A program made the position numbers and the translations under genes. The notes beneath the pieces are model-generated. The model searched no databases. It saw only the letters and a program-made list of their open reading frames with translations, and was not told where the DNA came from. 64,000 nucleotides of DNA from the NCBI GenBank assembly GCA_000010565.1, contig AP009389.1, positions 2,728,001 to 2,792,000 on the forward strand, read 5' to 3'. Positions 24,291 to 33,155 of the stretch are shown here, piece after piece. Positions within the stretch are counted from its first letter, which is position 1. Each line of letters opens with the position of its first letter. The DNA comes from Pelotomaculum thermopropionicum SI (GTDB lineage Bacteria; Bacillota; Desulfotomaculia; Desulfotomaculales; Pelotomaculaceae).

Positions 24291-26144
24291 TTATGCTTTG
24301 TATATCGCTTCAAATTTGCATTTCTGGATGCAGGAGCCGCACTTAATGCATTTTTCCACATCAATGACATGCGGCTGTTTCTTTTCGCCGGCAATCGCCC
24401 CTGCCGGGCAGGCCCTGGCGCAGGCCCCGCAGCCGGTGCACTTCTCCTGATCGATAACATAAACCAGCAGGGCGCTGCAAACTCCGGCCGGGCAGCGCTT
24501 GTCCACGATGTGCGCCTCGTACTCATGCCGGAAGTAGCGCAGGGTGGTCAGGATCGGGTTCGGGCAGGTCTGGCCCAGGCCGCACAGGGCGGAATTCTTA
24601 ATCACCCTGGCCAGGCGCTCCAGCGTATCGATGTCCTCCAGCTCGCCCCTGCCGTCGCAGATCTTGCCCAAAAGCTCGAGCATCCTCTTGGTGCCCTCGC
24701 GGCACGGGGTGCACTTGCCGCACGACTCGGCCTGGGTGAAGTTAAGGAAGAACCTCGCCACGTCCACCATGCAGGTGGTTTCGTCCATGACCACCAGGCC
24801 GCCGGAACCCATGATCGCCCCGGCTGCAGTAAGAGATTCGTAATCCACGGGCAGGTCGAGCTTCTCCTCGGGCAGGCAGCCGCCTGAAGGGCCGCCGCTC
24901 TGCACGGCTTTAAACTTCTTGCCGCCCTGAATGCCGCCCCCTATGGAAAAGATGACGTCCCGCAGGGTAATCCCCATCGGCACTTCCAGAAGGCCGGTGT
25001 TGTTAACCTTCCCGGTCAGGCAGAAGACCTTGCTGCCCTTGCTCTTTTCGGTGCCCATGGCCGCGTACCAGTCGCCGCCCTTGCGGATGATAAACGGCAC
25101 GTTGGCGTAAGTCTCCACGTTGTTCAGAACGGTCGGTTTTTCCCATAATCCCTTGTGCGCGGGGAAGGGAGGCCGCACCCGGGGCATGCCCCGCTTGCCC
25201 TCGATGGAATTGAGCAGGGCCGTCTCCTCGCCGCAGACGAAGGCGCCGGCGCCGGCCTTGATCTTGATCCGGAAGCTGAAGCCGGAGTCCAGGATGTTGT
25301 CCCCCAAAAGGCCAAGCTGCTCGGCCTGGGCAATGGCCAGGTTCAGGCGGCGGATGGCCAGGGGATACTCGGCCCGGCAGTAGATGTAACCCTCATCGGC
25401 GCCAATGGCGTAGCCGGCTATCATCATGCCTTCCAGAACGGCATGGGGGTCGCCCTCCAGAACGCTGCGGTCCATGAACGCGCCCGGGTCGCCCTCGTCC
25501 GCGTTGCACACGGCATACTTCTTATCGCCGGGGGCATTGTAAACGAACTGCCACTTGTTGCCGGTGGGGAAGCCGCCGCCGCCCCGTCCCCGCAGGCCGG
25601 ACTTTTTAACCTCGTCGATAATTGCCTGACGGTCCATCTTCAGGGCCTTTTCAATGCCTTCATAGCCGCCGGTGGCAATGTAGTCCTCGATGCTCTCAGG
25701 GTTTGTCCGGCCAAGGCGCGAAGTTACCGAACGCACCTGCTTTTCGTAATACGGCGATTTTTCCATGGTAACCAGGCCGTCGTAAGGTTCGGCCCCTTCG
25801 GTGATCTGCATGGCCGCCCATTCAAATACCGGCTCGCCTTTAATTAAATGGCTCTCTATCAGCCTTTCGACCTTGTCGGGGAAAATATCGCCGTATATAA
25901 CGGACGGCCTGCCGGGCAGGGAAATCTCCACAAGCGGCTCCCGGTAACACATGCCGATACAGCTGGTGAAGTCAACGTCCACATCCAGGCCGCGGGCGGC
26001 AACCTGCTCCTTAATGGCCGCCATGACTTTTTCCCCCCCGGCAGCAATGCCGCAGGTGCCCAGACCGACTACAATCCTGGGCCTGTTGAGTTTCTGCCTG
26101 TACTGCTCCTGGTACAATGTGCGCAGTTCACTTAAACTTTTCAT
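24291..26144 (-). CDS. NuoF/HydB-like NADH-binding flavoprotein subunit
   Basis: A 617-residue FMN- and NAD(H)-binding subunit. Domains: N-terminal thioredoxin-like 2Fe-2S (C31 in GLGTCGI, then CIGMC), NuoF core with GRGGGGFPTG at 185-194, the 4Fe-4S motif ESCGKCTPCREG, and a C-terminal 2x4Fe-4S ferredoxin (CTGCGACARACP and CIKCGSCIQKC). This layout is that of the diaphorase subunit of NADH/ferredoxin-linked hydrogenases and formate dehydrogenases. Sixteen bases after the NuoE-like gene. Confidence 0.94.
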   Translation of the reverse strand: MKSLSELRTLYQEQYRQKLNRPRIVVGLGTCGIAAGGEKVMAAIKEQVAARGLDVDVDFTSCIGMCYREPLVEISLPGRPSVIYGDIFPDKVERLIESHLIKGEPVFEWAAMQITEGAEPYDGLVTMEKSPYYEKQVRSVTSRLGRTNPESIEDYIATGGYEGIEKALKMDRQAIIDEVKKSGLRGRGGGGFPTGNKWQFVYNAPGDKKYAVCNADEGDPGAFMDRSVLEGDPHAVLEGMMIAGYAIGADEGYIYCRAEYPLAIRRLNLAIAQAEQLGLLGDNILDSGFSFRIKIKAGAGAFVCGEETALLNSIEGKRGMPRVRPPFPAHKGLWEKPTVLNNVETYANVPFIIRKGGDWYAAMGTEKSKGSKVFCLTGKVNNTGLLEVPMGITLRDVIFSIGGGIQGGKKFKAVQSGGPSGGCLPEEKLDLPVDYESLTAAGAIMGSGGLVVMDETTCMVDVARFFLNFTQAESCGKCTPCREGTKRMLELLGKICDGRGELEDIDTLERLARVIKNSALCGLGQTCPNPILTTLRYFRHEYEAHIVDKRCPAGVCSALLVYVIDQEKCTGCGACARACPAGAIAGEKKQPHVIDVEKCIKCGSCIQKCKFEAIYKA

Positions 26145-26159
26145 TTCCGCCCGCCCCCC

Positions 26160-26648
26160 TTACTCATATTGATCCAGAATTGCCGGAACCCTCGAGGGCA
26201 CCAGCCTGCCGTGGGTGTCGTTGTTCACCATCATGCAGGGCGACAGGCCGCAGGCCCCGATGCAGGCCACATTCTCAATGGTGTAGCGGAGGTCATCGGT
26301 GGTTTCACCGTGGCTTATGCCCAGGTGATCCCTGACGGCCTCGTAAATCTTCGCGCCGCCCCTGACGTGACAGGCGGTACCCAGGCAAACGCGGATAATA
26401 TTGCGCCCGCGCGGTTTAAGGTGGAACTGGGCGTAAAAGGTGGCCACCCCGAACACCTTGCTGAAGGGCACGTTTAGCTCCTTCGAAATTTGCTGGAGCA
26501 CCTCTTTCGGCAGATAGCCGTAGATGTTTTGCGCCTCCTGCAGGACCGGAATAAGGCCTCCTTTGTAGTCGCGGTATTGATCAAGCAGTTTCTGCAATGC
26601 CTCCTCTTTGGTAAGCCCGGCATTGCCGTTGCACTTACAGGCTGCCAA
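26160..26648 (-). CDS. NuoE/HydC-like 2Fe-2S subunit
   Basis: A 162-residue thioredoxin-fold 2Fe-2S protein with the four-cysteine pattern C-x4-C in CLGTACHVRGG and C-x3-C in CIGACGLSPCMMV. It pairs with the NuoF-like subunit in NADH-linked complexes. ATG start; the N-terminus has an extra CKCNG motif. Located between the OB-fold membrane gene and nuoF-like gene. Confidence 0.93.
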   Translation of the reverse strand: MAACKCNGNAGLTKEEALQKLLDQYRDYKGGLIPVLQEAQNIYGYLPKEVLQQISKELNVPFSKVFGVATFYAQFHLKPRGRNIIRVCLGTACHVRGGAKIYEAVRDHLGISHGETTDDLRYTIENVACIGACGLSPCMMVNNDTHGRLVPSRVPAILDQYE

Positions 26649-26666
26649 TGTTTTTCCTCCTCCCGT

Positions 26667-27146
26667 TTATCGTTTCGTTCCCTGGGAACTGTTCAGTCTC
26701 TGCATCTTTATACCCCATACAAGTTTCTTCTTCGACAGGCCGAGCCGCAGGGAACCCACGGCTTCCACGCTGTCGCCCGGTTTGATATCCTCACGCGGAG
26801 CCCACACCATGAATACGCCAATCGTGCCGCTCCCGTCGCTAACCTGAAAATGAGGCCGGTTCAACCATTTTAACGACACTGCCTTGACCTGGCCGCGCAG
26901 GCGGACCGGTTCCCCCACCGGAAGTCCGGCCAGGTCTTTAACCCGGTAAAGTTTGAAATCGCGGACATCAATCTTGTCCATGTGCCGCCTGTTCATTTCG
27001 TTCAAAATCAGCGGCACCCCAACCAGAACCAGAATCGCCGGCAGGGCTGCCAGCAAAAAGCCCGACTGGGGATGGGCAGCATAAGCCAGGCCCACCATGG
27101 CAACTGCCAGACCCAGGCTGACGTATGCCGGTATGGACATCCGCAC
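26667..27146 (-). CDS. membrane protein with OB-fold domain
   Basis: A 159-residue product with two N-terminal hydrophobic segments (about 8-25 and 30-48) followed by a cytoplasmic beta-rich domain resembling a nucleic-acid-binding-type OB fold (VGEPVRLRGQVKAVS, FQVSDGSGTIGVFM). GTG at 27146 or ATG at 27140, with AGGAGG upstream. It lies inside the formate operon between the channel and the NuoE-like subunit. Function unknown; membrane attachment of the complex is one possibility. Confidence 0.72.
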   Translation of the reverse strand: MRMSIPAYVSLGLAVAMVGLAYAAHPQSGFLLAALPAILVLVGVPLILNEMNRRHMDKIDVRDFKLYRVKDLAGLPVGEPVRLRGQVKAVSLKWLNRPHFQVSDGSGTIGVFMVWAPREDIKPGDSVEAVGSLRLGLSKKKLVWGIKMQRLNSSQGTKR

Positions 27147-27185
27147 CGAGGATACCTCCTTAAAGCGGTTAGTCAGGGCAGTCCC

Positions 27186-28124
27186 CTACTTGCCTACTGT
27201 GGCGCCAGGGGAGGCTTGATGGCCGGCCCGGTACTCCTCCGGAAGCTCATTTCTGTAGCACAGGTAATAAACAAGCCCGATGAAGATCATGCCGCCGACG
27301 ATATTCCCTAAAGTTGCCGGGATGATGTTCCAGAACCAGACGTCGCCCCAGGTCAGCCCGCCGAATTTGCTCAGCAGGGGGTTCCAGGGCTTGCCGTCGA
27401 CCATTTTGGTGGCAATGCCGGGGAAGCTCTGATATACCCAGAGGCCTGCCGGCAGGAAGTACATATTGGCAACGCAGTGTTCGAAGCCGGTCGCAACGAA
27501 GGTCATGATCGGGAACCAGATACCGAAAAACTTGCCGATAAAGTCTTTGGCCGTAATGCCCAGCAGGATGGCCAGGTTAACCAGGAAGTTACAGCCTATG
27601 CCGTTCAGGAAGCAGGACCACAGTCCTATGCCTCCCACCGACTTGTAGGCCAGCGTTTTACCCACCGCAATGGATACTGCGTTCAGGGCAAAGGCGTTTG
27701 GCTCCGCGGTGGCGAAGTTACCCTGGGTGAAGGGGCCCATAACCATCAGGTAGGCGTAAGCCAGCGAGCCGATCAGGTTGCCGATATAAACAAAAAACCA
27801 GTTACGCAACACGCTGCCCCAACTGGTCTTGCCGAAGAAGGCCGCCAGAGGGCCCAGCATTGCATCCCCGGTAAACAGCTCCATACCGGTCAGAACGGTT
27901 GCAATGAGGCCTACGGGGAACACGGCGCCGCCGATCAGCTTGCCTATGCCGGCGCCGAGGTACTGCGCCGCCGCCGTGCCGCAGACGGTGCACAGGCCGG
28001 CGCCGACGGCAATGTAAACACCGGACATAAAACCGCGCAAGAGAAGCTGTCCAACCGGTAAACTCATTTTATATTTACCGACGTTTGATGCCAAACCTAT
28101 TGTTACGGCTGGAGCGTTAGCCAT
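27186..28124 (-). CDS. formate/nitrite transporter family channel (FocA/FdhC-like)
   Basis: A 312-residue membrane protein of the FNT family with six hydrophobic segments and the conserved blocks YLGAGIGKLIGGAVFPVG and FEHCVANMYFLPAG (the latter includes the channel histidine region). The formate dehydrogenase operon context makes formate the likely substrate. ATG with AAGGGGGG upstream. First gene of the run ending in fdhA. Confidence 0.94.
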   Translation of the reverse strand: MANAPAVTIGLASNVGKYKMSLPVGQLLLRGFMSGVYIAVGAGLCTVCGTAAAQYLGAGIGKLIGGAVFPVGLIATVLTGMELFTGDAMLGPLAAFFGKTSWGSVLRNWFFVYIGNLIGSLAYAYLMVMGPFTQGNFATAEPNAFALNAVSIAVGKTLAYKSVGGIGLWSCFLNGIGCNFLVNLAILLGITAKDFIGKFFGIWFPIMTFVATGFEHCVANMYFLPAGLWVYQSFPGIATKMVDGKPWNPLLSKFGGLTWGDVWFWNIIPATLGNIVGGMIFIGLVYYLCYRNELPEEYRAGHQASPGATVGK

Positions 28125-28226
28125 AAATTTACCCCCCTTATAAATTAAGAAAAATGCGCAACAAAATCCTGGTTTGACTTATAAAACCAAAACCAAATTA
28201 ACAATAGCCAGCATCTTTACCAATTA

Positions 28227-28258
28227 TTGTATTATGACATACAGTATACATAATACAA
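28227..28258. promoter_or_regulatory. inverted repeat upstream of formate channel gene
   Basis: TTGTATTATG and its exact complement CATAATACAA separated by 12 bases, 103-134 bases before the channel start codon. Size and symmetry fit a dimeric regulator site. Confidence 0.5.
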
Positions 28259-28280
28259 GCGTGAACCCGGATCCCCTGTT

Positions 28281-28301
28281 AAAAAACACGGAGTTGCTCC
28301 G
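28281..28301 (-). terminator. leader terminator/attenuator upstream of the formate operon
   Basis: Minus strand CGGAG, loop CAA, CTCCG, then TGTTTTTT. An alternative hairpin GTTGC-CCGGA-GCAAC uses the same bases, so the two cannot form together. It could simply terminate transcripts from the folate cyclo-ligase gene 585 bases upstream. Confidence 0.55.
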
Positions 28302-28885
28302 GGCAACAAATGCCCGCCCTTTCTTTACCACCCGCCCCCTTTATGCCGGACGGGAGCATGCGCCGGGCTCGCGGCAGAAAAAACTAAAACCTGCTCCCGC
28401 TTTCAAATTTTAAAATTCTATCATGGCTTTTGCCTTCCTTCACCCCCTTTAAGGCCATGAATTTCAGGTCGGCCGCCCGCCTGCCAGTAAACTGCAGAAA
28501 AAGCCTTGCCTACCACCCCCCGAGTTCTTTTGCTGATGCAAGTACAGGGGGCAAACCGCCTTTGTTACCTTGGACAAGAATTTTTTATTTAAATCTTAAA
28601 AAAGGTTTATATGCAACCCTTAAATTTGCACACCTCAAGGCCATTAATTATATAAAATCATAAGGATAACAGTTATACAAAAATTTTTAATTTTTTTTAT
28701 ATACAAATAACAGTTATCGTAAAACACAATAAAAACATCAAAAAAATAAATGGGGCTTATTAACGCATTAAATAAGCACACCAGGCACCAAGTTTGCTTT
28801 AAACTTATTACTATTAATTAAAAAAAGAGCATCAACATTAAATAATCTATTACACCTAATCATAATAAACATCTCATAATAAACA

Positions 28886-29497
28886 TTAATCCCGGCAGTC
28901 GATCAAACGCTCCTCCGTCAGGATGTAGTGAACCGGAACATCGTGCCGGCGGTGATAGACATCGATCTGCAGTTGCAATTCATATGCCAGTCCGACAAAA
29001 ACGGTGCCCTTCCCGGTAAGCGGCAGGAAACGGTCGTAAAACCCGCTGCCGTACCCCAGGCGGTAGCCTTTCAGGTCGAAGGCCAAGCCCGGCACGACAA
29101 CCAGGTCCAGCCCGGCAGGATCAACAAACCGCAAGCACCGGGGCTTCGGCTCCATAATTCCCCAGGCGTTTGGCTCCAGATCGCCGGGGAAATCCACCAG
29201 CAGGGAAGGCTTGAGCTGCCTGCCGGCCATATCGGTAACAGGAACGGCCACCCTTTTGCCGTCCGCCATGGCCCTCACAATTAAATCCCCCGTTTGCACC
29301 TCGCCGCGGAAATCAACGTAAGACATAATGGTCCGGGCCTGCCGGTACTCATCCATGGCCACCAGCCTTTTCACAATTCTGGCGCTTTTTTCGGCCGCCC
29401 CGGCGGGAGCAAGGGCAGCCCTAGCCTTCAGCATCTTTTTTCTCAGCTCAGTTCTTAAAACCTCCGCATCTCCGGGAAAATCCCGCCCGTTTTTCAT
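28886..29497 (-). CDS. 5-formyltetrahydrofolate cyclo-ligase
   Basis: ATP-dependent conversion of 5-formyl-THF to 5,10-methenyl-THF. 203 residues with the N-terminal RTELRKKML basic helix and the C-terminal substrate/ATP motif GYRLGYGSGFYDRFL. The ATG at 29497 with GGAGGAAAG is used; an in-frame upstream start at 29590 has no ribosome site. Downstream of the ACT-domain gene. Confidence 0.93.
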   Translation of the reverse strand: MKNGRDFPGDAEVLRTELRKKMLKARAALAPAGAAEKSARIVKRLVAMDEYRQARTIMSYVDFRGEVQTGDLIVRAMADGKRVAVPVTDMAGRQLKPSLLVDFPGDLEPNAWGIMEPKPRCLRFVDPAGLDLVVVPGLAFDLKGYRLGYGSGFYDRFLPLTGKGTVFVGLAYELQLQIDVYHRRHDVPVHYILTEERLIDCRD

Positions 29498-29609
29498 AAC
29501 TTTCCTCCATAACCTTAAAAAATAACGGCCTGGTTCGCAGCGGGCCGTTGTCAAAATCTTTATTGCCTGCCGGGGCAAACCCGGCGGCATCCCCTTTTGC
29601 CGGACTTAT

Positions 29610-30041
29610 CTACAGGGCGTAAACCTCATCCCCGCTCAGCAGCCTGGTGCCGCTTTCCTGCAGCACCTTGATTGCCTCATCCAGTTGCTCCACCCTGAAA
29701 ACAACCAGGGCGGCGCTGGAAGATTTTTGCACAAAAGCATAAAGGTACTCTATATTGATTGCCGCCCGGTCCAGCGACTTCAGCACTTTGGCCAGGCCGC
29801 CCGGTTCGTCGGGCACTTCCACCGCTATAACGTCGGTAGCGCTGACGGTAAAACCGGCCTCTTTCAGTACCCGGTAGGCCTTACCGGGGTCGTTCACAAT
29901 CAGCCTTAATATGCCGAAATCGGTGGTGTCGGCAATGGACAGCGCCCGGATGTTAATGCCGTTCTCCCCCAGCACTCCGGTCACCTGGGCCAGGCGGCCC
30001 GACTTGTTCTCGAGAAAGATGGAGATCTGTTTTACCTTCAC
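29610..30041 (-). CDS. tandem ACT-domain protein
   Basis: A 143-residue protein made of two ACT domains: [20 protein letters not shown] at the start and [18 protein letters not shown] in the second half. Such proteins bind amino acids and are regulatory. GTG start with AGGAGG upstream. No partner enzyme is adjacent. Confidence 0.88.
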   Translation of the reverse strand: MKVKQISIFLENKSGRLAQVTGVLGENGINIRALSIADTTDFGILRLIVNDPGKAYRVLKEAGFTVSATDVIAVEVPDEPGGLAKVLKSLDRAAINIEYLYAFVQKSSSAALVVFRVEQLDEAIKVLQESGTRLLSGDEVYAL

Positions 30042-30148
30042 TTATTTCAACCTCCTTTAGTCCAGGTAAAAAAAGTATTCTATAATTAAAGGCCGGTTCC
30101 CTGCCGGCTCCGGAGCATACAGAGGATTATACAAAAAGGGTCGTTTTT

Positions 30149-31525
30149 CTAACACAATGTTTCAAACGCTGTATCAAACTTTTCATTTAGTTCCAAAAAG
30201 GAACGTCCGGTGAGGTCCCTTCCCCGCTCATCGAAGGCCAGGCCTGGCAGCAAAACCAGGCAGGGCCTTTCTCCCGGCTTCGCGGCAAGGTATTTTTCCA
30301 TGCCTGCCTCAAAATCGAACAGCGTGAGCAGCCCGGCAGCCTTTATGGAACCGCCGAAAAAAGAGTTTTTTACCGCTACGGCCTCAACTTCCGCATTTTC
30401 CTTCCAAAAGCGCTGCAACCCGGCCTTTATGGCGGAAACCGCCAGTTCCGAGGTAAACACCAGCACCTTTGCCGCCCCGTGCTGGCGCGCCGCCCTGCCC
30501 ATCTCTTCAATCAGGCGGGGATCCAGATCGTACTCCATAACCAGGCCGGATCTCTGGCCGGGCTCTTTCCAGAGTTTAAAAATTAGCCTTTCTCCTCCCC
30601 TGTTTGCCGTTATTTCAGGCGAGCCGGCCTCCAAGACCATTTTAAAAGCATGAACCCTGGTCATGGCCGGCACCCCGTTAACGGCCTCAATAACGTCCCC
30701 GCGGCGGATTCCGGCGCCGGCTGCCGGGGAAGCGGCAATCACTCCCGCCACCTCCGGCTCAAGGCCGGCAATCAAAGGCGGCTCGCAGGTAACCGGAATT
30801 TCTGTTTCCTCCCGCAGGCGCAAAACAAATTCCCCCAGCTGCTCCCATAAAGGCTGCCCGAAACGCAGGGCCGGGGGGGCAAGGGCGGTGTAGCCGGGCA
30901 GAAATACCCGCACGGTCTGCGCCCCGCACTCACAGAGGTAACTCACCGTTTTCTTCAAATCATCCCACCCCACCAGGTGGGGCATGGCAACAACGCTGCC
31001 GTGAAAAGGAACACCGTATTTTTTCAACAGGACCGGGCTTTTTATGGCGGCGCCGGGGTTTGCATCGCCCATCAGGAGGGCCCGCCCGAGTTCGCTGGCG
31101 CTGTTCAGGGACAGGCATACCGCCGCGTTGCCCAAATCGCCCAGCAGCCAGGCCCTCCTCTCATCCAGCAGGCTGCCGTTGGTGGTAATTTGGACGGCCG
31201 TGCGGGGCAAAGCAGCTCTCACCAGGCGAAGAACCTCATCTACGGCAGGATGGGTAAAAGGCTCTCCTTCTATTATCCTGGTGGCCGACTCGCCGATTAT
31301 CACCGGCCTTTCTGGATCGAGAAAAGCTATGGTTTGCCCGACTTCCGCCAGGCTGCGGGGCGCCATCCGGTAAACCTTCACCCCGGGCGGGTTCTGGCGG
31401 TGGGAGCAGAACAAACAGCGAACGTTGCAGGATGAGGTAAGGGGCAGGATGTTGTCCCTGGCGGCTGTGGACAGAATAATGCTTTCCTCGCTTATACCGT
31501 TATTTCCCCCGTTAAATTCACCCAC
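30149..31525 (-). CDS. radical SAM protein with internal PDZ domain (DUF512-like)
   Basis: A 458-residue protein. The radical SAM motif CNVRCLFC lies near residues 33-40, a PDZ-like domain follows at about 255-315 (ASPAAGAGIRRGDVIEAVNG), and the last part resembles DUF512 (FFGGSIKAAGLLT, LLPGLAFDERGRDLTG). The better known relatives carry PDZ first, then radical SAM, so this order is unusual. GTG start at 31525. It follows tsaD; the gap between them carries DnaA-box-like sites. Confidence 0.8.
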   Translation of the reverse strand: MGEFNGGNNGISEESIILSTAARDNILPLTSSCNVRCLFCSHRQNPPGVKVYRMAPRSLAEVGQTIAFLDPERPVIIGESATRIIEGEPFTHPAVDEVLRLVRAALPRTAVQITTNGSLLDERRAWLLGDLGNAAVCLSLNSASELGRALLMGDANPGAAIKSPVLLKKYGVPFHGSVVAMPHLVGWDDLKKTVSYLCECGAQTVRVFLPGYTALAPPALRFGQPLWEQLGEFVLRLREETEIPVTCEPPLIAGLEPEVAGVIAASPAAGAGIRRGDVIEAVNGVPAMTRVHAFKMVLEAGSPEITANRGGERLIFKLWKEPGQRSGLVMEYDLDPRLIEEMGRAARQHGAAKVLVFTSELAVSAIKAGLQRFWKENAEVEAVAVKNSFFGGSIKAAGLLTLFDFEAGMEKYLAAKPGERPCLVLLPGLAFDERGRDLTGRSFLELNEKFDTAFETLC

Positions 31526-31560
31526 AGGTTAACACCTTGTTTTATAAGTTATTAACAGAC

Positions 31561-31594
31561 TTATTCACATTATCCACAGAATTTTTCATCCACA
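31561..31594. promoter_or_regulatory. cluster of DnaA-box-like sites
   Basis: TTATTCACA (31561-31569) and TTATCCACA (31570-31578) are perfect matches to TTATNCACA and lie back to back; TCATCCACA (31586-31594) has one mismatch. They fill the gap between tsaD and the radical SAM gene. Confidence 0.5.
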
Positions 31595-31606
31595 GAACCC
31601 CTGTTT

Positions 31607-32668
31607 TTAGGACGTAGGTCCTGTTTTTTTCCTGACAAAGCTGCCCTCATACCTGTCCTCACCCAGCTTCAGGTCTGGAACGGCGTTAAGGGTCAGCGGG
31701 GCGAAAGCCCCCCGCAAAAACCTGTAATAGGCCGCGCAGGCAACCATGGCGGCGTTGTCCGTGCAGAGCACCGGCGGGGGAATGATCACCCGGCGGCATT
31801 CCTCCTCCGCCCTTCTGGCCAGTTCCGCCCGCAGGCAGGCATTGGCGGCCACCCCGCCGGCCAGAAGAATGGTGGTAACACCGTTTTCCCTGGCGGCGGC
31901 CAAAGTTTTGTCGACCAGCACGTCCACCACGGCCTTCTGAAAGCTTGCCGCCAAATCGGCCTTGTTTACATCCCCGCCCAGCCGCCCGGCGCGGTGCAGC
32001 CAGTTGATCAGGGCCGATTTTAGCCCGCTGAAGCTGAAATCGAAACTGCCCTCCTCCAGGTAAGCCCGGGGCAGGTTCACGGCCGCCGGGTTGCCTTGCC
32101 GGGACAGGCGGTCGATCAGCGGCCCGCCCGGGTAACCAAGGCCCAGGGTGCGGGCGGCCTTGTCAAAGGCCTCGCCGGCCGCGTCATCCCTGGTCCTGCC
32201 CACCACCTGAAAAGACCCGTGCCCTTTAACAAGCACCAGGTCGGTGTGCCCGCCTGAAACCACCAGGCAGAGAAGGGGAAAGTCAAGGGCGGGATCCACC
32301 AGGAAGTTGGCGTAAATGTGCCCTTCCAGGTGGTTCACCCCCACCAGGGGCAGGTCCAGGCCGTAGGCAATGGCCTTGGCCGCCGAAACGCCGACTAGAA
32401 GCGCTCCTACCAGGCCGGGGCCGTATGTCACGGCCACCGCGTCCAGATCCTTAAAACCCAGGCCGGCCGCGCCGAGCGCCTCCGCCACCACCTGGTTCAG
32501 CAGCTCCAGGTGCTTGCGGGAAGCCACTTCCGGCACCACCCCGCCGAACTTGCGGTGCACTTCCACCTGGGAAGATATTATGTTGGACAAAACCTGCCTG
32601 CCGCCGGCCACAACGGCGGCCGAAGTTTCATCGCAGGAAGTCTCCAGGGCCAGGATAACCGCGCTCAT
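31607..32668 (-). CDS. tsaD: tRNA threonylcarbamoyl transferase TsaD
   Basis: Transfers threonylcarbamoyl to A37 of ANN-decoding tRNAs. 353 residues, with ALETSCDETSAAVV at the start, the metal-binding VNHLEGH, VVSGGHTDL, and C-terminal CTDNAAMVA. Start taken at ATG 32668 (MSAVILALETS); upstream in-frame starts lack ribosome sites. A good sigma-A promoter lies at 32711-32739. Confidence 0.97.
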   Translation of the reverse strand: MSAVILALETSCDETSAAVVAGGRQVLSNIISSQVEVHRKFGGVVPEVASRKHLELLNQVVAEALGAAGLGFKDLDAVAVTYGPGLVGALLVGVSAAKAIAYGLDLPLVGVNHLEGHIYANFLVDPALDFPLLCLVVSGGHTDLVLVKGHGSFQVVGRTRDDAAGEAFDKAARTLGLGYPGGPLIDRLSRQGNPAAVNLPRAYLEEGSFDFSFSGLKSALINWLHRAGRLGGDVNKADLAASFQKAVVDVLVDKTLAAARENGVTTILLAGGVAANACLRAELARRAEEECRRVIIPPPVLCTDNAAMVACAAYYRFLRGAFAPLTLNAVPDLKLGEDRYEGSFVRKKTGPTS

Positions 32669-32710
32669 TACTGCCACCCGCTTCATACCGGAAATTAATT
32701 GTTCTCCTGT

Positions 32711-32739
32711 ATTATATAACACATTCCTCCGGAAAACAA
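32711..32739 (-). promoter_or_regulatory. sigma-A promoter of tsaD
   Basis: Minus strand TTGTTT, 17-base spacer, TATAAT, about 40 bases before the tsaD start codon. Confidence 0.7.
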
Positions 32740-32846
32740 AGAAAACGGCCGGAATACGGGTGCAGCCGAAAATAATCCAAAAAATGAATAAACAGGAGCG
32801 GACGGGGCAAACTTATCTTAAACAAAGCCTAAAGGAGGCCGTAAAA

Positions 32847-33098
32847 ATGTTAATGGCGAATACCAGTTGGGAAGAATGGAAGAAAACCCTGGGGCAGGCG
32901 GTGGAGTTTGCGGCGGAACTGGGAATCTCTAAAGAGCAGGTAAGCTCCATGGCCAAGCAGGTGGGTGATTTGCTGGCCCAAAGCGTGCCCCCGGCCAATC
33001 CGGAGCAAAAAGCGGTAAAAGAGCTCTGGGAGGTGGCCAGCACCGAAGAAAGGCAGGTGCTGGCAAACCTGATGACCAAACTGGTGAGCAAAAGGTAA
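32847..33098 (+). CDS. DUF3243 family protein (YmfJ-like)
   Basis: An 83-residue acidic-helical protein: SWEEWKKTLGQAVEFAAELG, then IGD-like VGDLLAQSVPPANPEQK and ELWEVASTEE...LANLMTKLV, the DUF3243 pattern common in Gram-positive spore formers. ATG at 32847 with AAAGGAGG upstream. Function unknown. Divergent from tsaD, convergent with the hydrolase gene. Confidence 0.85.
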   Translation: MLMANTSWEEWKKTLGQAVEFAAELGISKEQVSSMAKQVGDLLAQSVPPANPEQKAVKELWEVASTEERQVLANLMTKLVSKR

Positions 33099-33155
33099 AA
33101 CGCCGGAAACCGCCCGTCGCGGCGCTTACTTTGCGCCCGGACAGGCGGTTTGGCC

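Larger units (their letters stand above)
28125..28885. other. long AT-rich leader/intergenic region upstream of the formate operon
   Basis: About 760 bases with no convincing gene. It holds a perfect 10-base inverted repeat at 28227-28258, a terminator-like hairpin at 28281-28301 read towards the formate channel gene, a competing hairpin just upstream of it, and a very AT-rich stretch from 28660 to 28880. Short open frames on the plus strand here have no ribosome site or family resemblance. Confidence 0.5.

Noticed and set aside
28174-28663. Two plus-strand open frames of 77-79 codons in the gap before the folate cyclo-ligase
   Set aside because: No ribosome site, low-quality composition, and they overlap the leader hairpins of the formate operon.
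32370-32846. Long N-terminal extension of the DUF3243 protein
   Set aside because: The extension runs antisense through tsaD; the ATG at 32847 has a strong ribosome site and matches the family's length.
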